Assembly (NCBI GenBank): GCA_030710605.1
Contig: CP092877.1
Location: forward strand, 2,605,941 to 2,669,940
DNA length: 64,000 nt
Direction: 5' to 3'
DNA from: Cordylochernes scorpioides
Taxonomy: Eukaryota > Arthropoda > Arachnida > Pseudoscorpiones > Chernetidae
Part shown: piece after piece, positions 31,623-41,644 of the stretch
How positions within the stretch are numbered: position 1 is the stretch's first letter
Layout: every line of letters starts with the position of its first letter
Made by a program: the position numbers and the translations under genes
The notes under the pieces: model-generated
Databases searched by the model: none
What the model was told of the DNA's origin: nothing
Seen by the model: the letters and a program-made list of their open reading frames with translations, nothing else

Positions 31623-32010
31623 TAATACACAAGGCTGTTATATCATCATGGACTGTATTATATTTTCAAGACTACTCGACACCAGATCCCTCAGGAGAAT
31701 TTCTTCTCCACTCCAAGCCCTCTTGAATTTCTATGCCACAACCATCATCATGGGCCATGGCCATGTACTGGCAGACATTACACGTTTGCATCCCGAAATA
31801 GACCCTACCTGCCCTCACTGCCCTCCAGCATTCCTGAGACATAGATTACAAACATCTATCCTGCTTGGACTGACCCACCTCAACCCTTCATCTATTGCCA
31901 GCCTTCCAAACTCAACCTTAGCATGGAACTTTCTGTTCAACTGGTTCAACTCATCAATATCAAACAGAACGCGAGTAAATGCGCTTAGCACTAGTCCATG
32001 CTAGTGAGCT
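31623..32010 (+). pseudogene. Jockey-like LINE, C-terminal end (part 2)
   Basis: Continues the LINE of 25985. It reads MGHGHVLADITRLHPEIDPT with the Cys/His cluster CPHCPPAFLRH near 31810, then ILLGLTHLNPSSIASL to a stop at 32002. The tail cluster resembles the region after RNase H in jockey-type LINEs. Confidence 0.7.
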
Positions 32011-32231
32011 GGACTTCTCTGGTAGTTGGCGTTCTGCGCGTTCAAGGAATCTGGGTTATAAATATATTTATATATATATCTCTAAATATTTGAAAATGAA
32101 AACATATTGCTGTTAAAGTTTCAAATGATATGAAAATATCGTTTAAAAATGAATATGTTGTTATTAAAGAGCGTATGAAATGTTGTTATTAAAATGAAAA
32201 ATGTTTTTACTAAAGTATAAAATATTGTTAC
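32011..32231. other. AT-rich degenerate short tandem repeat (left half)
   Basis: Repeated blocks such as ATGTTGTTATTAAA and AAAATGTT, split by the following Gypsy insertion and continuing at 36784-37110. Confidence 0.5.
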
Positions 32232-32431
32232 TGATATATAGCTAGCAATAAATATGTATATATATATGTTTCTATGAAAATGTTAATCTGCAAGACGCAG
32301 GTTATCATCATCCCTTTTTGATTTGTTTTTGTCACTTTTTGGCGCTCCGAAAATAAACAATAAAAGGCTGTATCAGACTTTATTAAGACAATAAAGATTT
32401 GCTAAAAATAAATGTGTACGAAGATGTTGCA
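32232..32431 (+). repeat. 5' LTR of intact Gypsy element
   Basis: TGATATATAGCTAGC ... AAGATGTTGCA. An AATAAA-like signal near its middle could serve polyadenylation. Confidence 0.95.
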
Positions 32432-32433
32432 TT

Positions 32434-32446
32434 TGGCGACGAGGAT
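32434..32446 (+). promoter_or_regulatory. Putative tRNA primer-binding site
   Basis: TGGCGACGAGGAT, two bases after the 5' LTR. Similar sequences occupy the same place in the Gypsy elements at 9888 and 20836-20848. Confidence 0.7.
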
Positions 32447-32583
32447 ATAAGAGTAAGTACCCTCGAATTTTGAAGTAAATATTTTTAGAAAATATCTTTG
32501 ATTTTGCATATAATTGATAGTAAATTTTAAAAGACACAAATTGCAAAGTTTTAGGATGCAAATTTAAGAAAGAGTGAAAAAAA

Positions 32584-35500
32584 ATGGCTAGTTACCAATT
32601 TAAGGAATATAATGAGGAAACTGAAACTTTTGAAACGTTTTATGAACGATTGGAACAGTTTCTCATATTGGAGGAGGCAGGGGATGAGAAGAAAAAGGCT
32701 TATCTCCTAACCCTCATGGGAAGTAAAACATATGGTGTTTTGAAGAATTTGTGCAGTCCTATTCTACCTAAAGATAAAACTTTTGATAACCTAATAAATA
32801 TCTTGAAAAGGCACTTCTCTCCAAAGCGCTCAATTGTAGTAGAGAGGTTCATTTTTTTTAAAAGAATGCAATTAAAGGAAGAAAGCATCTCGGATTACTT
32901 GGTGGAAATTAAGCGTTTGGCTTCCTCATGCAACTTTGGAAATTTTCTGGAGGATTCTTTACGTGATAAAATGGTTTGTGGATTATATAATGCCAAAATA
33001 CAAAATAGAATTTTGTCGGAGGGCGACATTTCTTTAGATAAAGTAATTGAGATAGCATTATCTATGGAAGCGGCCGAGAAAAATACAAAATTATTTCACT
33101 TGGAGCAGGGTGAAGATTGTGTAGATAAGTTGAGGATGGAACGCAAGGTTGAATCAAATTTCCAGAATGGCAAATGTAAACATTGTGGTAAACAGCATAA
33201 AGAACTATGTAGATTTAAGGAGGCGATATGCTTTAAGTGTAATAAAAAAGGACACATTGCCTCAATATGTTGGAGCAGTAGAAGAAATCTAAGGCAACAT
33301 CAGAATCAGCCGGGAAATATACATCAGATAGGAGACCAAGAAGAGGAGGAAGAGTATGTCCAGAAAATTATAAGCGTGACGATACCTGAGTATAAAAATA
33401 ATTTTGCCTCAAGTGACCCTCCCTATCTGATGGAGTTAAAAGTAGAAGGAAACTTTATTAAATTTGAAATGGATACGGGTAGTGGTCTAACACTGATATC
33501 AGAAAAGGATTTTAAAAATAGTCTTCAACACTTGAAATTGGAAAAAGCGAGTATCATTGTAAGAACTTATGATGGTACCGTGGTACCCATTTTGGGTAAA
33601 ATCAATGTCAAAGTGGAGTGTCAAGATATTACTTACAAACTTAGAGCGTTGGTGGTGAAAGGAGAAAAGAGGGCTTTGATGGGAAGAGAATGGATAAATA
33701 GATTGAAATTGGGCTGTTTCGCGGTAAAACATATGCCTGTGGAAATTACCATTGAGGAAATTTTGAAGGAAAATCAAGCCCTATTTGTGGAGACAACCGA
33801 ACCAATAAAAGGTTTCACATTTTCAGTAAACATGTGTGATGTGAATCCAATTTTCCATAAGGCTCGTCCGGTGCCTTTCGCCATTAGGCCAGCAGTTACT
33901 GAAGCATTAGACAAAATGGTGGCTAAGGGTTATCTATGTGAGGTGGCGAGCAGTAAATGGGCCACTCCAGTGGTTGTAGTGCCGAAGAAAAATAAAGAGA
34001 TCAGAATTTGCTGCGACTTCAAGGTAACTCTAAATAAATATTTGGACACTGCGGCCTATCCCCTTCCCACACAGCAAGATTTATTCTCCACATTGGCCAA
34101 GGGAAAATACTTTTCTAAATTGGACTTGAGGAACGCTTATCTGCAATTAGAGGTGGACCCAGGCACCCGACCGTTACTAACGATAAATACTCATAAAGGG
34201 CTTTTCAGGTTTAAGAGAATGCCATTTGGATTGGCAAATGCGCCCAGTTATTTTCAATCTGTAATGGATAGGGTTTTGTCAGGTATAGGAGGCGTAATTT
34301 GTTATATTGATGATGTCCTTATAGCCACAGCATCAATTGAAGAACATTTGGCGTTGTTGAAGACTATATTTGCTCGCTTGGCGAAGTATAATATCAAACT
34401 AAAGAAAGAAAAATGCCTATTTTTGCAAAAAGAAATTGAATATTTAGGACATCTTGTCACGGAAGAGGGCATCAGACCTTTAGACCATAAGGTACAAGCA
34501 ATACAGAAGGCCAAAACGCCTACGAATATCTCTGAATTAAGGTCATTTCTTGGTTTGGTAAACTTTTATGGGAAGTTCATACCCAATTTGCCAGAGCTTT
34601 TGAAGCCTCTTCATGAGCTTCTTCACAAAAAACGTCCTTGGATTTGGACAAAGGAATGTGGAGAGGCCATTGACAAGTGCAAGAATAGCATTACCTCTGA
34701 GAGGGTGCTAGTCCCGTATGATGCGACTTTGCCATTGTGTTTGGCCACTGATGCATCGCAGATTGGAGTGGGCGCTGTGTTGTCACATATTATAGAAGGC
34801 CAGGAGAGACCGATTATGTTTGCCTCACGGACTTTATCGGAAGCAGAACAAAATTATTCTCAGATTGAGAAGGAGGCTCTAGCCATTATTTATGGAGTTA
34901 CCAAGTTTCATCAATTTATTTATGGAAGAAAATTTATTCTTATTACAGACCATAAGCCATTGGTGACCATTTTGGGCTCAAGATCAGGAATCCCCACCTT
35001 ATCTACTTCAAGATTGCAGCGTTGGGCGCTTATTTTGTCAGCTTATTCTTACGATATTAAATTTCGAAGAACTCAAGACCATGGGAATGCAGATCTTCTG
35101 TCACGTTTTCCTGTGGGCTGTGAAGAATTTCCAAGATTAAATAATGTCTATGCTTTATCCTATGTGGAAGAATTGCCGATCACAGCAGAGGAAATTGCCA
35201 CGGAAACTGAAAAAGACGAAGTGCTCTCATTGGCCAAATTTTATACTCAGCAAGGCTGGCCTGAAAAGGTGGCTGATCACCTCAGACCTTATTTTCAAAG
35301 GAAACTTGAGCTAACTGTAGATGGGGAGTGTTTGGTTTGGGGAATGAGAGTTGTCATTCCACCATCTCTCAGAATAAAAATGTTGAACTGTCTTCATGAG
35401 ACTCATTCCGGTATGAACAAAATGAAGGCTGTAGCAAGATCACATTTTTGGTGGCCAAATCTAGATACCCAAATCGAGTTTTTGGTAAATAAGTGCAGAA

Positions 35501-36570
35501 GCTGTCAGCAATCCCAGGATGGGCCAAATAAAGGAAAATGGCAACCCTGGAGATGGTCAACCAGACCTTGGCAAAGAATCCACATTGATTTTGCAAATAA
35601 GGAAAACATTAATTTATTAATAGTAGTAGATAGTCATTCGAAGTGGATTGAAGCCATCCCAATGAGAGAGACCACCACACGCAAAACCATTGAGCAACTA
35701 CGGCGACTTTTTTCTTCCTATGGTCTACCGGAGGAACTTGTATCTGATAATGGACCTCAGTTTACTGGTAGTGAAATGAAAGGTTTTCTGGAAGGAAATG
35801 GAATTAAACAAACATTGATCCCGGCGTACCACCCGCAAAGTAATGGCTTGGCTGAAAGAGCGGTTAGAACAATTAAGACTGCCCTGGATAAAAATAAAAG
35901 GAAAATTGGGGATACCATTCAAGACACCTTATCAAAAGTTCTTCTGGCATATCGAAGCACCCCGCATGTGACAACGGGAAAGACTCCATCAGAGCTCTTT
36001 ATTGGGCGTGCGCTTCGAACCAGAGTATCGTTGATACATCCCAGCTTGACATCTAGAGTTAGGGACCAGCAAGCCAGGCAAATGAAGTATGATCGGCGAA
36101 CCCAATTGGAAGAATTCCAGATAGATGATTTAGTGTGGTGTAAAAACTTTAGAGGTGGTGATAAATGGATCCCGGGAAAAATTGTGGGCAAGAAGAGAAC
36201 TAGAGTCTACACCATTTTGATCCACGGACAGGTAAAGGCCTATCACAGGGATCAAATTAGAAAAAGGTGGAGGAATGGTGAGGAAGATGAGAGTGGAGAT
36301 GGAGAGCGTCAACCCGAGCACTCAAGAGGAGCAGGTCCCAGTGCCATAATCTCGGAGGTTGTACGAGACAGAGGTTATATGGAGTCGCTGTCGCCAGGAC
36401 TAACTAGCCAGCGGTCGGATCAAGATTCAGAGGTTCAGAGTGATACAGACGATGGAAAGTCATTGGAGCCTCTTCGCTCGCTGGACCCCGAGGCCTTGAA
36501 AGAGGAGGGTCCTGTCCTTAGGCGGAACCCACCTAGAGCGAGGAGACCGCCTGTGAGATTTCGTGTTTGA
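32584..36570 (+). CDS. Gypsy Gag-Pol polyprotein, complete
   Basis: 1328 codons in one frame. Gag capsid covers residues ~1-190, then two knuckles CKHCGKQHKELC and CFKCNKKGHIASIC (~197-230). The protease has EMDTGSGLTLIS (~296). RT has KLDLRNAYLQLEVDP and active site YIDDVL (~574). RNase H has ATDASQIGVGAVLSH (~720), EKEALAIIYGVTKF and TDHKPLVTIL. Integrase: H2C2 zinc region HETHSGMNKMK ... CRSCQ (~937), then D, D, E in IHIDFANKEN (~1001), VSDNGPQF (~1053) and NGLAERAVRT (~1087). Gag and Pol are fused without a frameshift. The acidic/arginine-rich tail is element-specific. Confidence 0.97.
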   Translation: MASYQFKEYNEETETFETFYERLEQFLILEEAGDEKKKAYLLTLMGSKTYGVLKNLCSPILPKDKTFDNLINILKRHFSPKRSIVVERFIFFKRMQLKEESISDYLVEIKRLASSCNFGNFLEDSLRDKMVCGLYNAKIQNRILSEGDISLDKVIEIALSMEAAEKNTKLFHLEQGEDCVDKLRMERKVESNFQNGKCKHCGKQHKELCRFKEAICFKCNKKGHIASICWSSRRNLRQHQNQPGNIHQIGDQEEEEEYVQKIISVTIPEYKNNFASSDPPYLMELKVEGNFIKFEMDTGSGLTLISEKDFKNSLQHLKLEKASIIVRTYDGTVVPILGKINVKVECQDITYKLRALVVKGEKRALMGREWINRLKLGCFAVKHMPVEITIEEILKENQALFVETTEPIKGFTFSVNMCDVNPIFHKARPVPFAIRPAVTEALDKMVAKGYLCEVASSKWATPVVVVPKKNKEIRICCDFKVTLNKYLDTAAYPLPTQQDLFSTLAKGKYFSKLDLRNAYLQLEVDPGTRPLLTINTHKGLFRFKRMPFGLANAPSYFQSVMDRVLSGIGGVICYIDDVLIATASIEEHLALLKTIFARLAKYNIKLKKEKCLFLQKEIEYLGHLVTEEGIRPLDHKVQAIQKAKTPTNISELRSFLGLVNFYGKFIPNLPELLKPLHELLHKKRPWIWTKECGEAIDKCKNSITSERVLVPYDATLPLCLATDASQIGVGAVLSHIIEGQERPIMFASRTLSEAEQNYSQIEKEALAIIYGVTKFHQFIYGRKFILITDHKPLVTILGSRSGIPTLSTSRLQRWALILSAYSYDIKFRRTQDHGNADLLSRFPVGCEEFPRLNNVYALSYVEELPITAEEIATETEKDEVLSLAKFYTQQGWPEKVADHLRPYFQRKLELTVDGECLVWGMRVVIPPSLRIKMLNCLHETHSGMNKMKAVARSHFWWPNLDTQIEFLVNKCRSCQQSQDGPNKGKWQPWRWSTRPWQRIHIDFANKENINLLIVVDSHSKWIEAIPMRETTTRKTIEQLRRLFSSYGLPEELVSDNGPQFTGSEMKGFLEGNGIKQTLIPAYHPQSNGLAERAVRTIKTALDKNKRKIGDTIQDTLSKVLLAYRSTPHVTTGKTPSELFIGRALRTRVSLIHPSLTSRVRDQQARQMKYDRRTQLEEFQIDDLVWCKNFRGGDKWIPGKIVGKKRTRVYTILIHGQVKAYHRDQIRKRWRNGEEDESGDGERQPEHSRGAGPSAIISEVVRDRGYMESLSPGLTSQRSDQDSEVQSDTDDGKSLEPLRSLDPEALKEEGPVLRRNPPRARRPPVRFRV

Positions 36571-36583
36571 AGAGAGAAGATGG

Positions 36584-36783
36584 TGATATATAGCTAGCAA
36601 TAAATATGTATATATATATGTTTCTATGAAAATGTTAATCTGCAAGACGCAGGTTATCATCATCCCTTTTTGATTTGTTTTTGTCACTTTTTGGCGTTCC
36701 GAAAATAAACAATAAAAGGCTGTATCAGACTTTATTAAGACAATAAAGATTTGCTAAAAATAAATGTGTACGAAGATGTTGCA
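36584..36783 (+). repeat. 3' LTR of intact Gypsy element
   Basis: Partner of 32232-32431, with one difference (GCGTTCC against GCGCTCC). Confidence 0.95.
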
Positions 36784-37491
36784 GTTACTAAAGTGGAAAA
36801 TGTTGTCTTGAAATTGCAAAACCTATATATGGTCTACGTGTGGGTCTATGTTGGGTTCGTATTTAGATTATACTAGATAGTTCATGTGCTTGTTAAAATC
36901 AAAACTGATCTTTAAAAACAGAAAGAGAGAGAGAGAGTCAAAACAAAATTTCATTTAAAATTAAATGTTTCAATTAAAATTTGAAAATAAAACATTTCAC
37001 ACACAGTTAAAGTTTCAAATAAAATTGAAAATATTTCTTTTAAAATGAAAATGTTGCTAATAAAGTGTAAAATGTTATCATTAAAGGGCAAAATGTGTCG
37101 CCTTAAAATTGAAAAAAATCTATATTTTGAAATTCTTATGTTCATTCTTTTTATTTTATTTTATTCGCACAAATGAATGCTATGCAGGTTTAAATTAATT
37201 TTATTTTTAACGCTTAATTCAACACTTATATATTTATGGTAAATTTGAAAATATATTTTTACTATTGTAACTATGATGAAAATATTAATTTTTGCTAAGT
37301 CTTTTTCAACGAAATTAGCGTTATGCTGGGTTTCTATGGTAACGTTTTATTTTAAATAATTTTAATGTTTTTTATTTTTAAATCTGTTTCTTTTCTCATC
37401 TGACACGCAAATATAATAATAATAAAAAACGACTTTTATTAATCTTTTTTTTTTTTTCCTTTTACAAAACAACAACAACAACAGCAACAAA
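36784..37491. other. AT-rich region upstream of the AIFM3-like gene
   Basis: 36784-37110 continues the degenerate AAAATGTT/TTAAAG repeat seen at 32080-32231. No TATA-box promoter can be singled out in such AT-rich DNA. A long pyrimidine run (37444-37460), followed by CCTTTTAC and an AG at 37483-37484, could be a 3' splice site of a 5'-UTR intron, placing the acceptor 8 nt before the ATG. Confidence 0.45.
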
Positions 37492-39189
37492 ATGGTAGAC
37501 CAAAACGACAACCTCTCTTTGGGAGACAGTTGTTACGAGGATTTTGGCACGATGGGAAATTGCCGCAGCAAATCTGGCGAAACTCCTTGCGTTCATGTAT
37601 GTAAAGAAAGCGAATTAGAAGATGGAAAAATGAAAGTTTTTGATGTTGATAACATTGGCCAGGTACTAGTTGTCAAAGATGGAGAAAATATTTCGGTTCT
37701 TGGTTCAAAATGTACCCACTATGGAGCACCTTTAGTAAATGGTATCTACAGCAATGGACAAATAAGATGTCCATGGCACGGCGCGTGTTTCAATTCAAAG
37801 ACAGGTGATATAGAAGAATACCCAGGGCTGGATTGTTTGCCCACTTATACAGTATTGAGGTCAGATGATAATATATGCATTGAATCGCCAAAAGAAGGGA
37901 TTGTACAAAAACGTGAACGGCCATTATCTAAAAAAACAACTGATTCAAAAACAATTGTGCTAATTGGCAGTGGAGCTGCTGCAGAAACCTGCCTGGAAAC
38001 ATTGAGGCAAGAAGGATTTGATGGCAAAATTATTATGATCAGCAAAGACCAGCATCTACCATATGACAGACCTAAATTAAGCAAGTCCATGGAATCCAAA
38101 ATATCAGCGATTCAATTACGACCAGATGAATATTATGATAAAGCAGAGGTGGATCTCCAACTTGAGAAAACCGTCACTTCCGTTGACCCAGCAAGCAAGA
38201 GTGTTGAACTCTCCAATGGTACAAGTATCAAATATGACACCCTGCTTGTTGCTACTGGAGGGGAACCCAGAACTATGGATGTTAAAAATTCCAACTTGAC
38301 CAACATCTTCTATCTCCGGACTCTTAAGGATGCCAACACAATTGCCAGAGTAAGTCAGGGTAAAAAGGTTGTGGTTGTGGGCACTTCGTTCATTGCGATG
38401 GAGGTGGCAGCTTCCCTCGTAGGTGGGGCCAGCATGGTGCAGGTGGTGGGCCGGAGCTCAGTGCCATTTGCCAATGTCTTTGGCTCCAGAATAGGAGAGA
38501 AAGTCAAAGAGATGTTTATTAAAAAAGGGGTTACTTTTTATTTAGAGACCAATATTATCCAATTTGCTGGTGACAAAACAGGCAATCTTATTGGAGTCAG
38601 CTTGGACTGTGGTGTCTCTATACCTGCAGACATCTGTGTGGTGGGCATAGGCATTGTGCCAGCCACTGCCTTCCTGAAGAACAGTGTCAAGCGCACTCCC
38701 AATGGGTTCGTAGTGGTGAATGGGAATCTACAGACCAGCGACAAGAACATCTACGCTGCAGGAGATATTGCCAACTTTCCCCTGAAGCTGGCAGGCAAGA
38801 GTGTGTCCATAGGCCACTGGCAGTTGGCAAGCAAGCATGGCCATGTAGCTGCCATGAACATGCTGGGGAAGAAGGAGGAGGTCTCTACCGTACCCTTCTT
38901 CTGGAGCATGCTATTTGGGAAAGGCTTCCGCTACGCTGGCTATTGTGACACAGTGGAAGACATAGTGTATGACATGGCGGAAGACGTTGACAATTTCTCT
39001 TACATAGCCTACTATATCCAAGGTGGAGTGGTTGCAGCCGTGTCCACGCTGGGAAGGGACCCACTAGCAGCAAAGTTCGCTGCCCTACTCCAAGCTGGGA
39101 AAGTCTACCGTCGTGAAGACATTGAAGAAAACCCTCTGAAAGATCTGGACATTTCCTCATTTCAAGAAGAACAAAGAACGTCGCTGTAA
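37492..39189 (+). CDS. AIFM3: AIFM3-like Rieske/pyridine-nucleotide-disulfide oxidoreductase
   Basis: 565 codons in one exon; family members are about 600 residues, so it is near full length. The N-terminal Rieske domain has the [2Fe-2S] ligand pairs CTHYGAP and CPWHGACF (~residues 71-103). Then a FAD-binding fold (IVLIGSGAAAETCLETL, LPYDRPKLSKSM), a NAD(P)H fold (KKVVVVGTSFIAMEVAASLV) where the last glycine of the usual GxGxxG is Ala, and the second FAD motif NIYAAGDIANFPLKLAG. The C-terminal part has VPFFWSMLFGKGFRYAGYC. The family moves electrons from NAD(P)H through FAD to the Rieske centre; AIFM3 has been linked to mitochondria and apoptosis. The ATG has A at -3 and G at +4. Third-position GC rises in the 3' half. 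Lack of introns is notable. The only clear host gene here. Confidence 0.93.
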   Translation: MVDQNDNLSLGDSCYEDFGTMGNCRSKSGETPCVHVCKESELEDGKMKVFDVDNIGQVLVVKDGENISVLGSKCTHYGAPLVNGIYSNGQIRCPWHGACFNSKTGDIEEYPGLDCLPTYTVLRSDDNICIESPKEGIVQKRERPLSKKTTDSKTIVLIGSGAAAETCLETLRQEGFDGKIIMISKDQHLPYDRPKLSKSMESKISAIQLRPDEYYDKAEVDLQLEKTVTSVDPASKSVELSNGTSIKYDTLLVATGGEPRTMDVKNSNLTNIFYLRTLKDANTIARVSQGKKVVVVGTSFIAMEVAASLVGGASMVQVVGRSSVPFANVFGSRIGEKVKEMFIKKGVTFYLETNIIQFAGDKTGNLIGVSLDCGVSIPADICVVGIGIVPATAFLKNSVKRTPNGFVVVNGNLQTSDKNIYAAGDIANFPLKLAGKSVSIGHWQLASKHGHVAAMNMLGKKEEVSTVPFFWSMLFGKGFRYAGYCDTVEDIVYDMAEDVDNFSYIAYYIQGGVVAAVSTLGRDPLAAKFAALLQAGKVYRREDIEENPLKDLDISSFQEEQRTSL

Positions 39190-39732
39190 ACCATCTCAGG
39201 TAGGCGTGGCAGGACCTGCCCCTATTTTAAACTCTACCAAGACCCCGCCCCCTCCTTTTTTTTTAAATCAATATTTGTTTTTATTTTAGAGGTTTAATAT
39301 ATAAAGCAATTATTTATTGAGAGGACTATATATATCCAGAATTTTAAACTTGAGGACTGTGATATTTTGTTTAGTGTTAAAAATACTGTCATTATTTATG
39401 CAAAGAGCTATATTGCTGACTGTTCCTTTCTCCTTATATACTGCCCTGTGTTGTTCTATTTATTCCAATAAATTGTTGTTTATCTACTCCCCACAAATAG
39501 ATGATTTAAAGTGTTAGATTGTATTCTAGATGTGTTCAATGGAGCTGCTGTTCTAGACAAACAGTTTATGAAAGTGACCTTATTAAATGTATAGTTGTTG
39601 TGTTTTTGTGGTTAGTGCACACATCTGGTTGTGTGTTGTTGTTTCTCTTTGAATTCAAAATAAATATTTGTGAAAAAATAAATTGTGATTACTCATTATT
39701 TCAGCCCCCATTTATTGACATTTTGAAATGAT
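39190..39732 (+). promoter_or_regulatory. 3' untranslated region with AATAAA signals
   Basis: After the TAA, AATAAA hexamers occur at 39467-39472, 39659-39664 and 39677-39682. Any may direct polyadenylation of the AIFM3-like transcript. The sequence becomes repeat DNA from about 39733. Confidence 0.55.
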
Positions 39733-39838
39733 AAGGTACAATTTAGATTAGTGATTAGAATCAAAAGATAATAAGACCAAATTATTCAAATGTTTGTGAC
39801 GTTTCAGTAACAGCATAGTTACCATCAGACAAAGTAAT
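39733..39838. repeat. Foldback family, partial copy
   Basis: Contains the family blocks ACAATTTAGATTAGTGATTA, ATAATAAGACCAAATT and GTGACGTTTCAGTAACAGC, ending ACCATCAGACAAA. Only one arm of the hairpin is present. Confidence 0.7.
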
Positions 39839-39839
39839 A

Positions 39840-39999
39840 CAGCAGAACCTCCCTTTAGCAGACAACTCTCTACAAAGAACAGTTTTCATTTGCAAAATTA
39901 CCATTTTTACAATTTAGCAACTCTCCGGTAAGAAGACACCTCTCCCTAAAGGACACTTTGGCTTTGTAATTAGGTGTCCTTTACAGAGAGGTTCTACTG
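39840..39999. mobile_element. 160-bp MITE with TA target site
   Basis: Ends are CAGCAGAACCTCCCTTTAGC and, inverted, CAGTAGAACCTCTCTGTAAA, with internal GGACACTTTGG and TGTCCTTT. TA flanks both ends (39838-39839, 40000-40001). The termini look like those of Tc1/mariner-type MITEs. It is inserted in the foldback repeat. Confidence 0.75.
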
Positions 40000-40189
40000 T
40001 ATATATGTCGTAGCTAAATGAAGAGGCGCAGTCGTTATGCCTAGGGAACAGTGCACCCGCGATGTCTGCCACCTTTATTTTTGTCCAGCTTTTATACATG
40101 GAGGAATTTACATATTTCCATTTTAACACAAGCGTAACATATTTACATACTTAGTTTGACGGAAATAAATTATATTTTTTGTCTTTAAC

Positions 40190-40385
40190 TATACAAATTA
40201 TGACATATATACATGATAAAGCACAATTTGGATTATAGATTAGAAATACAAGAAAATAAGACCCAATCCAAATAAATAAAGTGTGTGACATTTCGGTAAC
40301 AACATTGTTACCATCATCCGACAAAAGAATACATTTTATTACAATACTATTAATTTATTTGGATTAGGTCTTATTGTAATATATT
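40190..40385. repeat. Foldback family copy
   Basis: AAGCACAATTTGGATTATAG ... GTGTGACATTTCGGTAACAA ... ACCATCATCCGACAAAAG, followed by an inverted TAATTTATTTGGATTAGGTC block. It can fold back with an AT-rich loop. Confidence 0.75.
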
Positions 40386-40489
40386 TTACACTAAAACAGA
40401 ATTATAAATAAAATAAGTTAATTTTAGGGCAATAACACACCATCTATTTATAAGATTAAAGCACAGACGTTTCTTTAACACATAAAACA

Positions 40490-40690
40490 AACTTCTACTG
40501 CCCTTACTGCGATGAAAAAATATTGGGAAGGCTTGGCTCATCAGTGGTAAACCCTTCCAGCAGTTTTGTCAATTTAATCTACCAGACCCACTTTAGAACT
40601 CTAATACTGTATTGAATGATTCTGCTTATATATGGTACACTGAAGGGTGGAATCTTAGAAATGGTATTTGTTGACTTTGCTTAGAATTAT
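40490..40690 (-). repeat. Family X copy (SINE/MITE-like)
   Basis: CTTACTGCGATGAAAAAATA, GGCTTGGCTCATCAGTGGTA and CAATTTAATCTACCAGACC identify family X, also seen at 40805-41220, 42488-44280, 45700-45905 and 62929-63605. No protein is encoded. Confidence 0.7.
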
Positions 40691-40764
40691 TAATGAAACT
40701 GATTCCAATAATTATTAATTAAACATTATATTTACGATGTACTAGAGCGCCATCTGTTATCAAA

Positions 40765-41260
40765 TTATAAAACTATTTTAGAGGCGTATAATTCTTTTTA
40801 AAATAAAACAATTTCTACTGTCCTTACTGCGATGGAAAAATTAAAGGGAGGGCCTGGCTCATCAGTGGTGAACCCTCCCAGCGGTTTCGCCAGTTTAATC
40901 TACCATACCGCTGTTATATTGCATTTTTCGGAACTTCCTTTTATAGGTGACTGTTGTAAGACTCTTGGAATGGGTATTTTAGAAGAACTATGGACATAAG
41001 CTTTTAGGACAGCAGAATTAAATATAATTATAAATATATAATATGCTTCGAGCAATCCAAGAGTCTTACAACAGTCACCTATAAAAGGAAGTTCCGAAAA
41101 ATGCAATATAACAGCGGTATGGTAGATTAAACTGGCGAAACCGCTGGGAGGGTTCACCACTGATGAGCCAGGCCCTCCCTTTAATTTTTCCATCACAGTA
41201 AGGACAGTAGAAATTGTTTTATTTTAAAAAGAATTATACGCCTCTAAAATAGTTTTATAA
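40765..41260. repeat. Near-perfect 205-bp inverted repeat
   Basis: Arms 40765-40969 and 41056-41260 are reverse complements, with one mismatch seen by eye, separated by 86 bp. Each arm contains family X sequence plus AAGACTCTTGGA at the inner end. The spacer itself holds a family X end block (AACTATGGACATAAGC). A transcript would form a long duplex. Confidence 0.95.
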
Positions 41261-41644
41261 ACATTATATTTATTGATTTACAAGAGAGAGAACAAAAATA
41301 TAAAAGGGAAACTAATATTGAACAAAGGAACTTTTTTTTGTTTTGGTTAGCGCCTATTTACCTGTGAGCTTACACACACTCTGTGGCAACAATTAATTAA
41401 TATATATATAACAGTATTTAAGTAAACTATGGACATAAGTTTTTAGGACAGTAGAATTACATAGGAATACATCGAGTAATGCTCTTCCACAAACAATAAG
41501 GACAAAGCCAGTAAGGCATAAATCAATTATAGGGAAATAACTCACTCATATATAAGAAAAAAAAACCCCATTAAAAACATGAAAGTTTCTTTTATACATA
41601 AAACAAAATGAAAAAATAATAGAAAAAAATAAAAGATAAATGGG
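41261..41644. other. Non-coding stretch with a family X end fragment
   Basis: AACTATGGACATAAGTTTTT at about 41427-41463 is the end block of family X. The rest is AT-rich and unassigned. Confidence 0.45.

Larger units (their letters stand above)
32232..36783 (+). mobile_element. Young intact Ty3/Gypsy element, 4552 bp
   Basis: LTRs of 200 bp (32232-32431, 36584-36783) differ at one position by eye. The target duplication is GTTAC (32227-32231, 36784-36788). TGGCGACGAGGAT at 32434-32446 is the primer-binding site and AGAGAGAAGATGG at 36571-36583 the polypurine tract. One uninterrupted polyprotein frame lies between. It ends about 700 bp upstream of the AIFM3-like start codon. Confidence 0.97.

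Noticed and set aside
37845..38099. Minus-strand open frames within the AIFM3-like gene
   Set aside because: Antisense shadows of a well-supported coding sequence.
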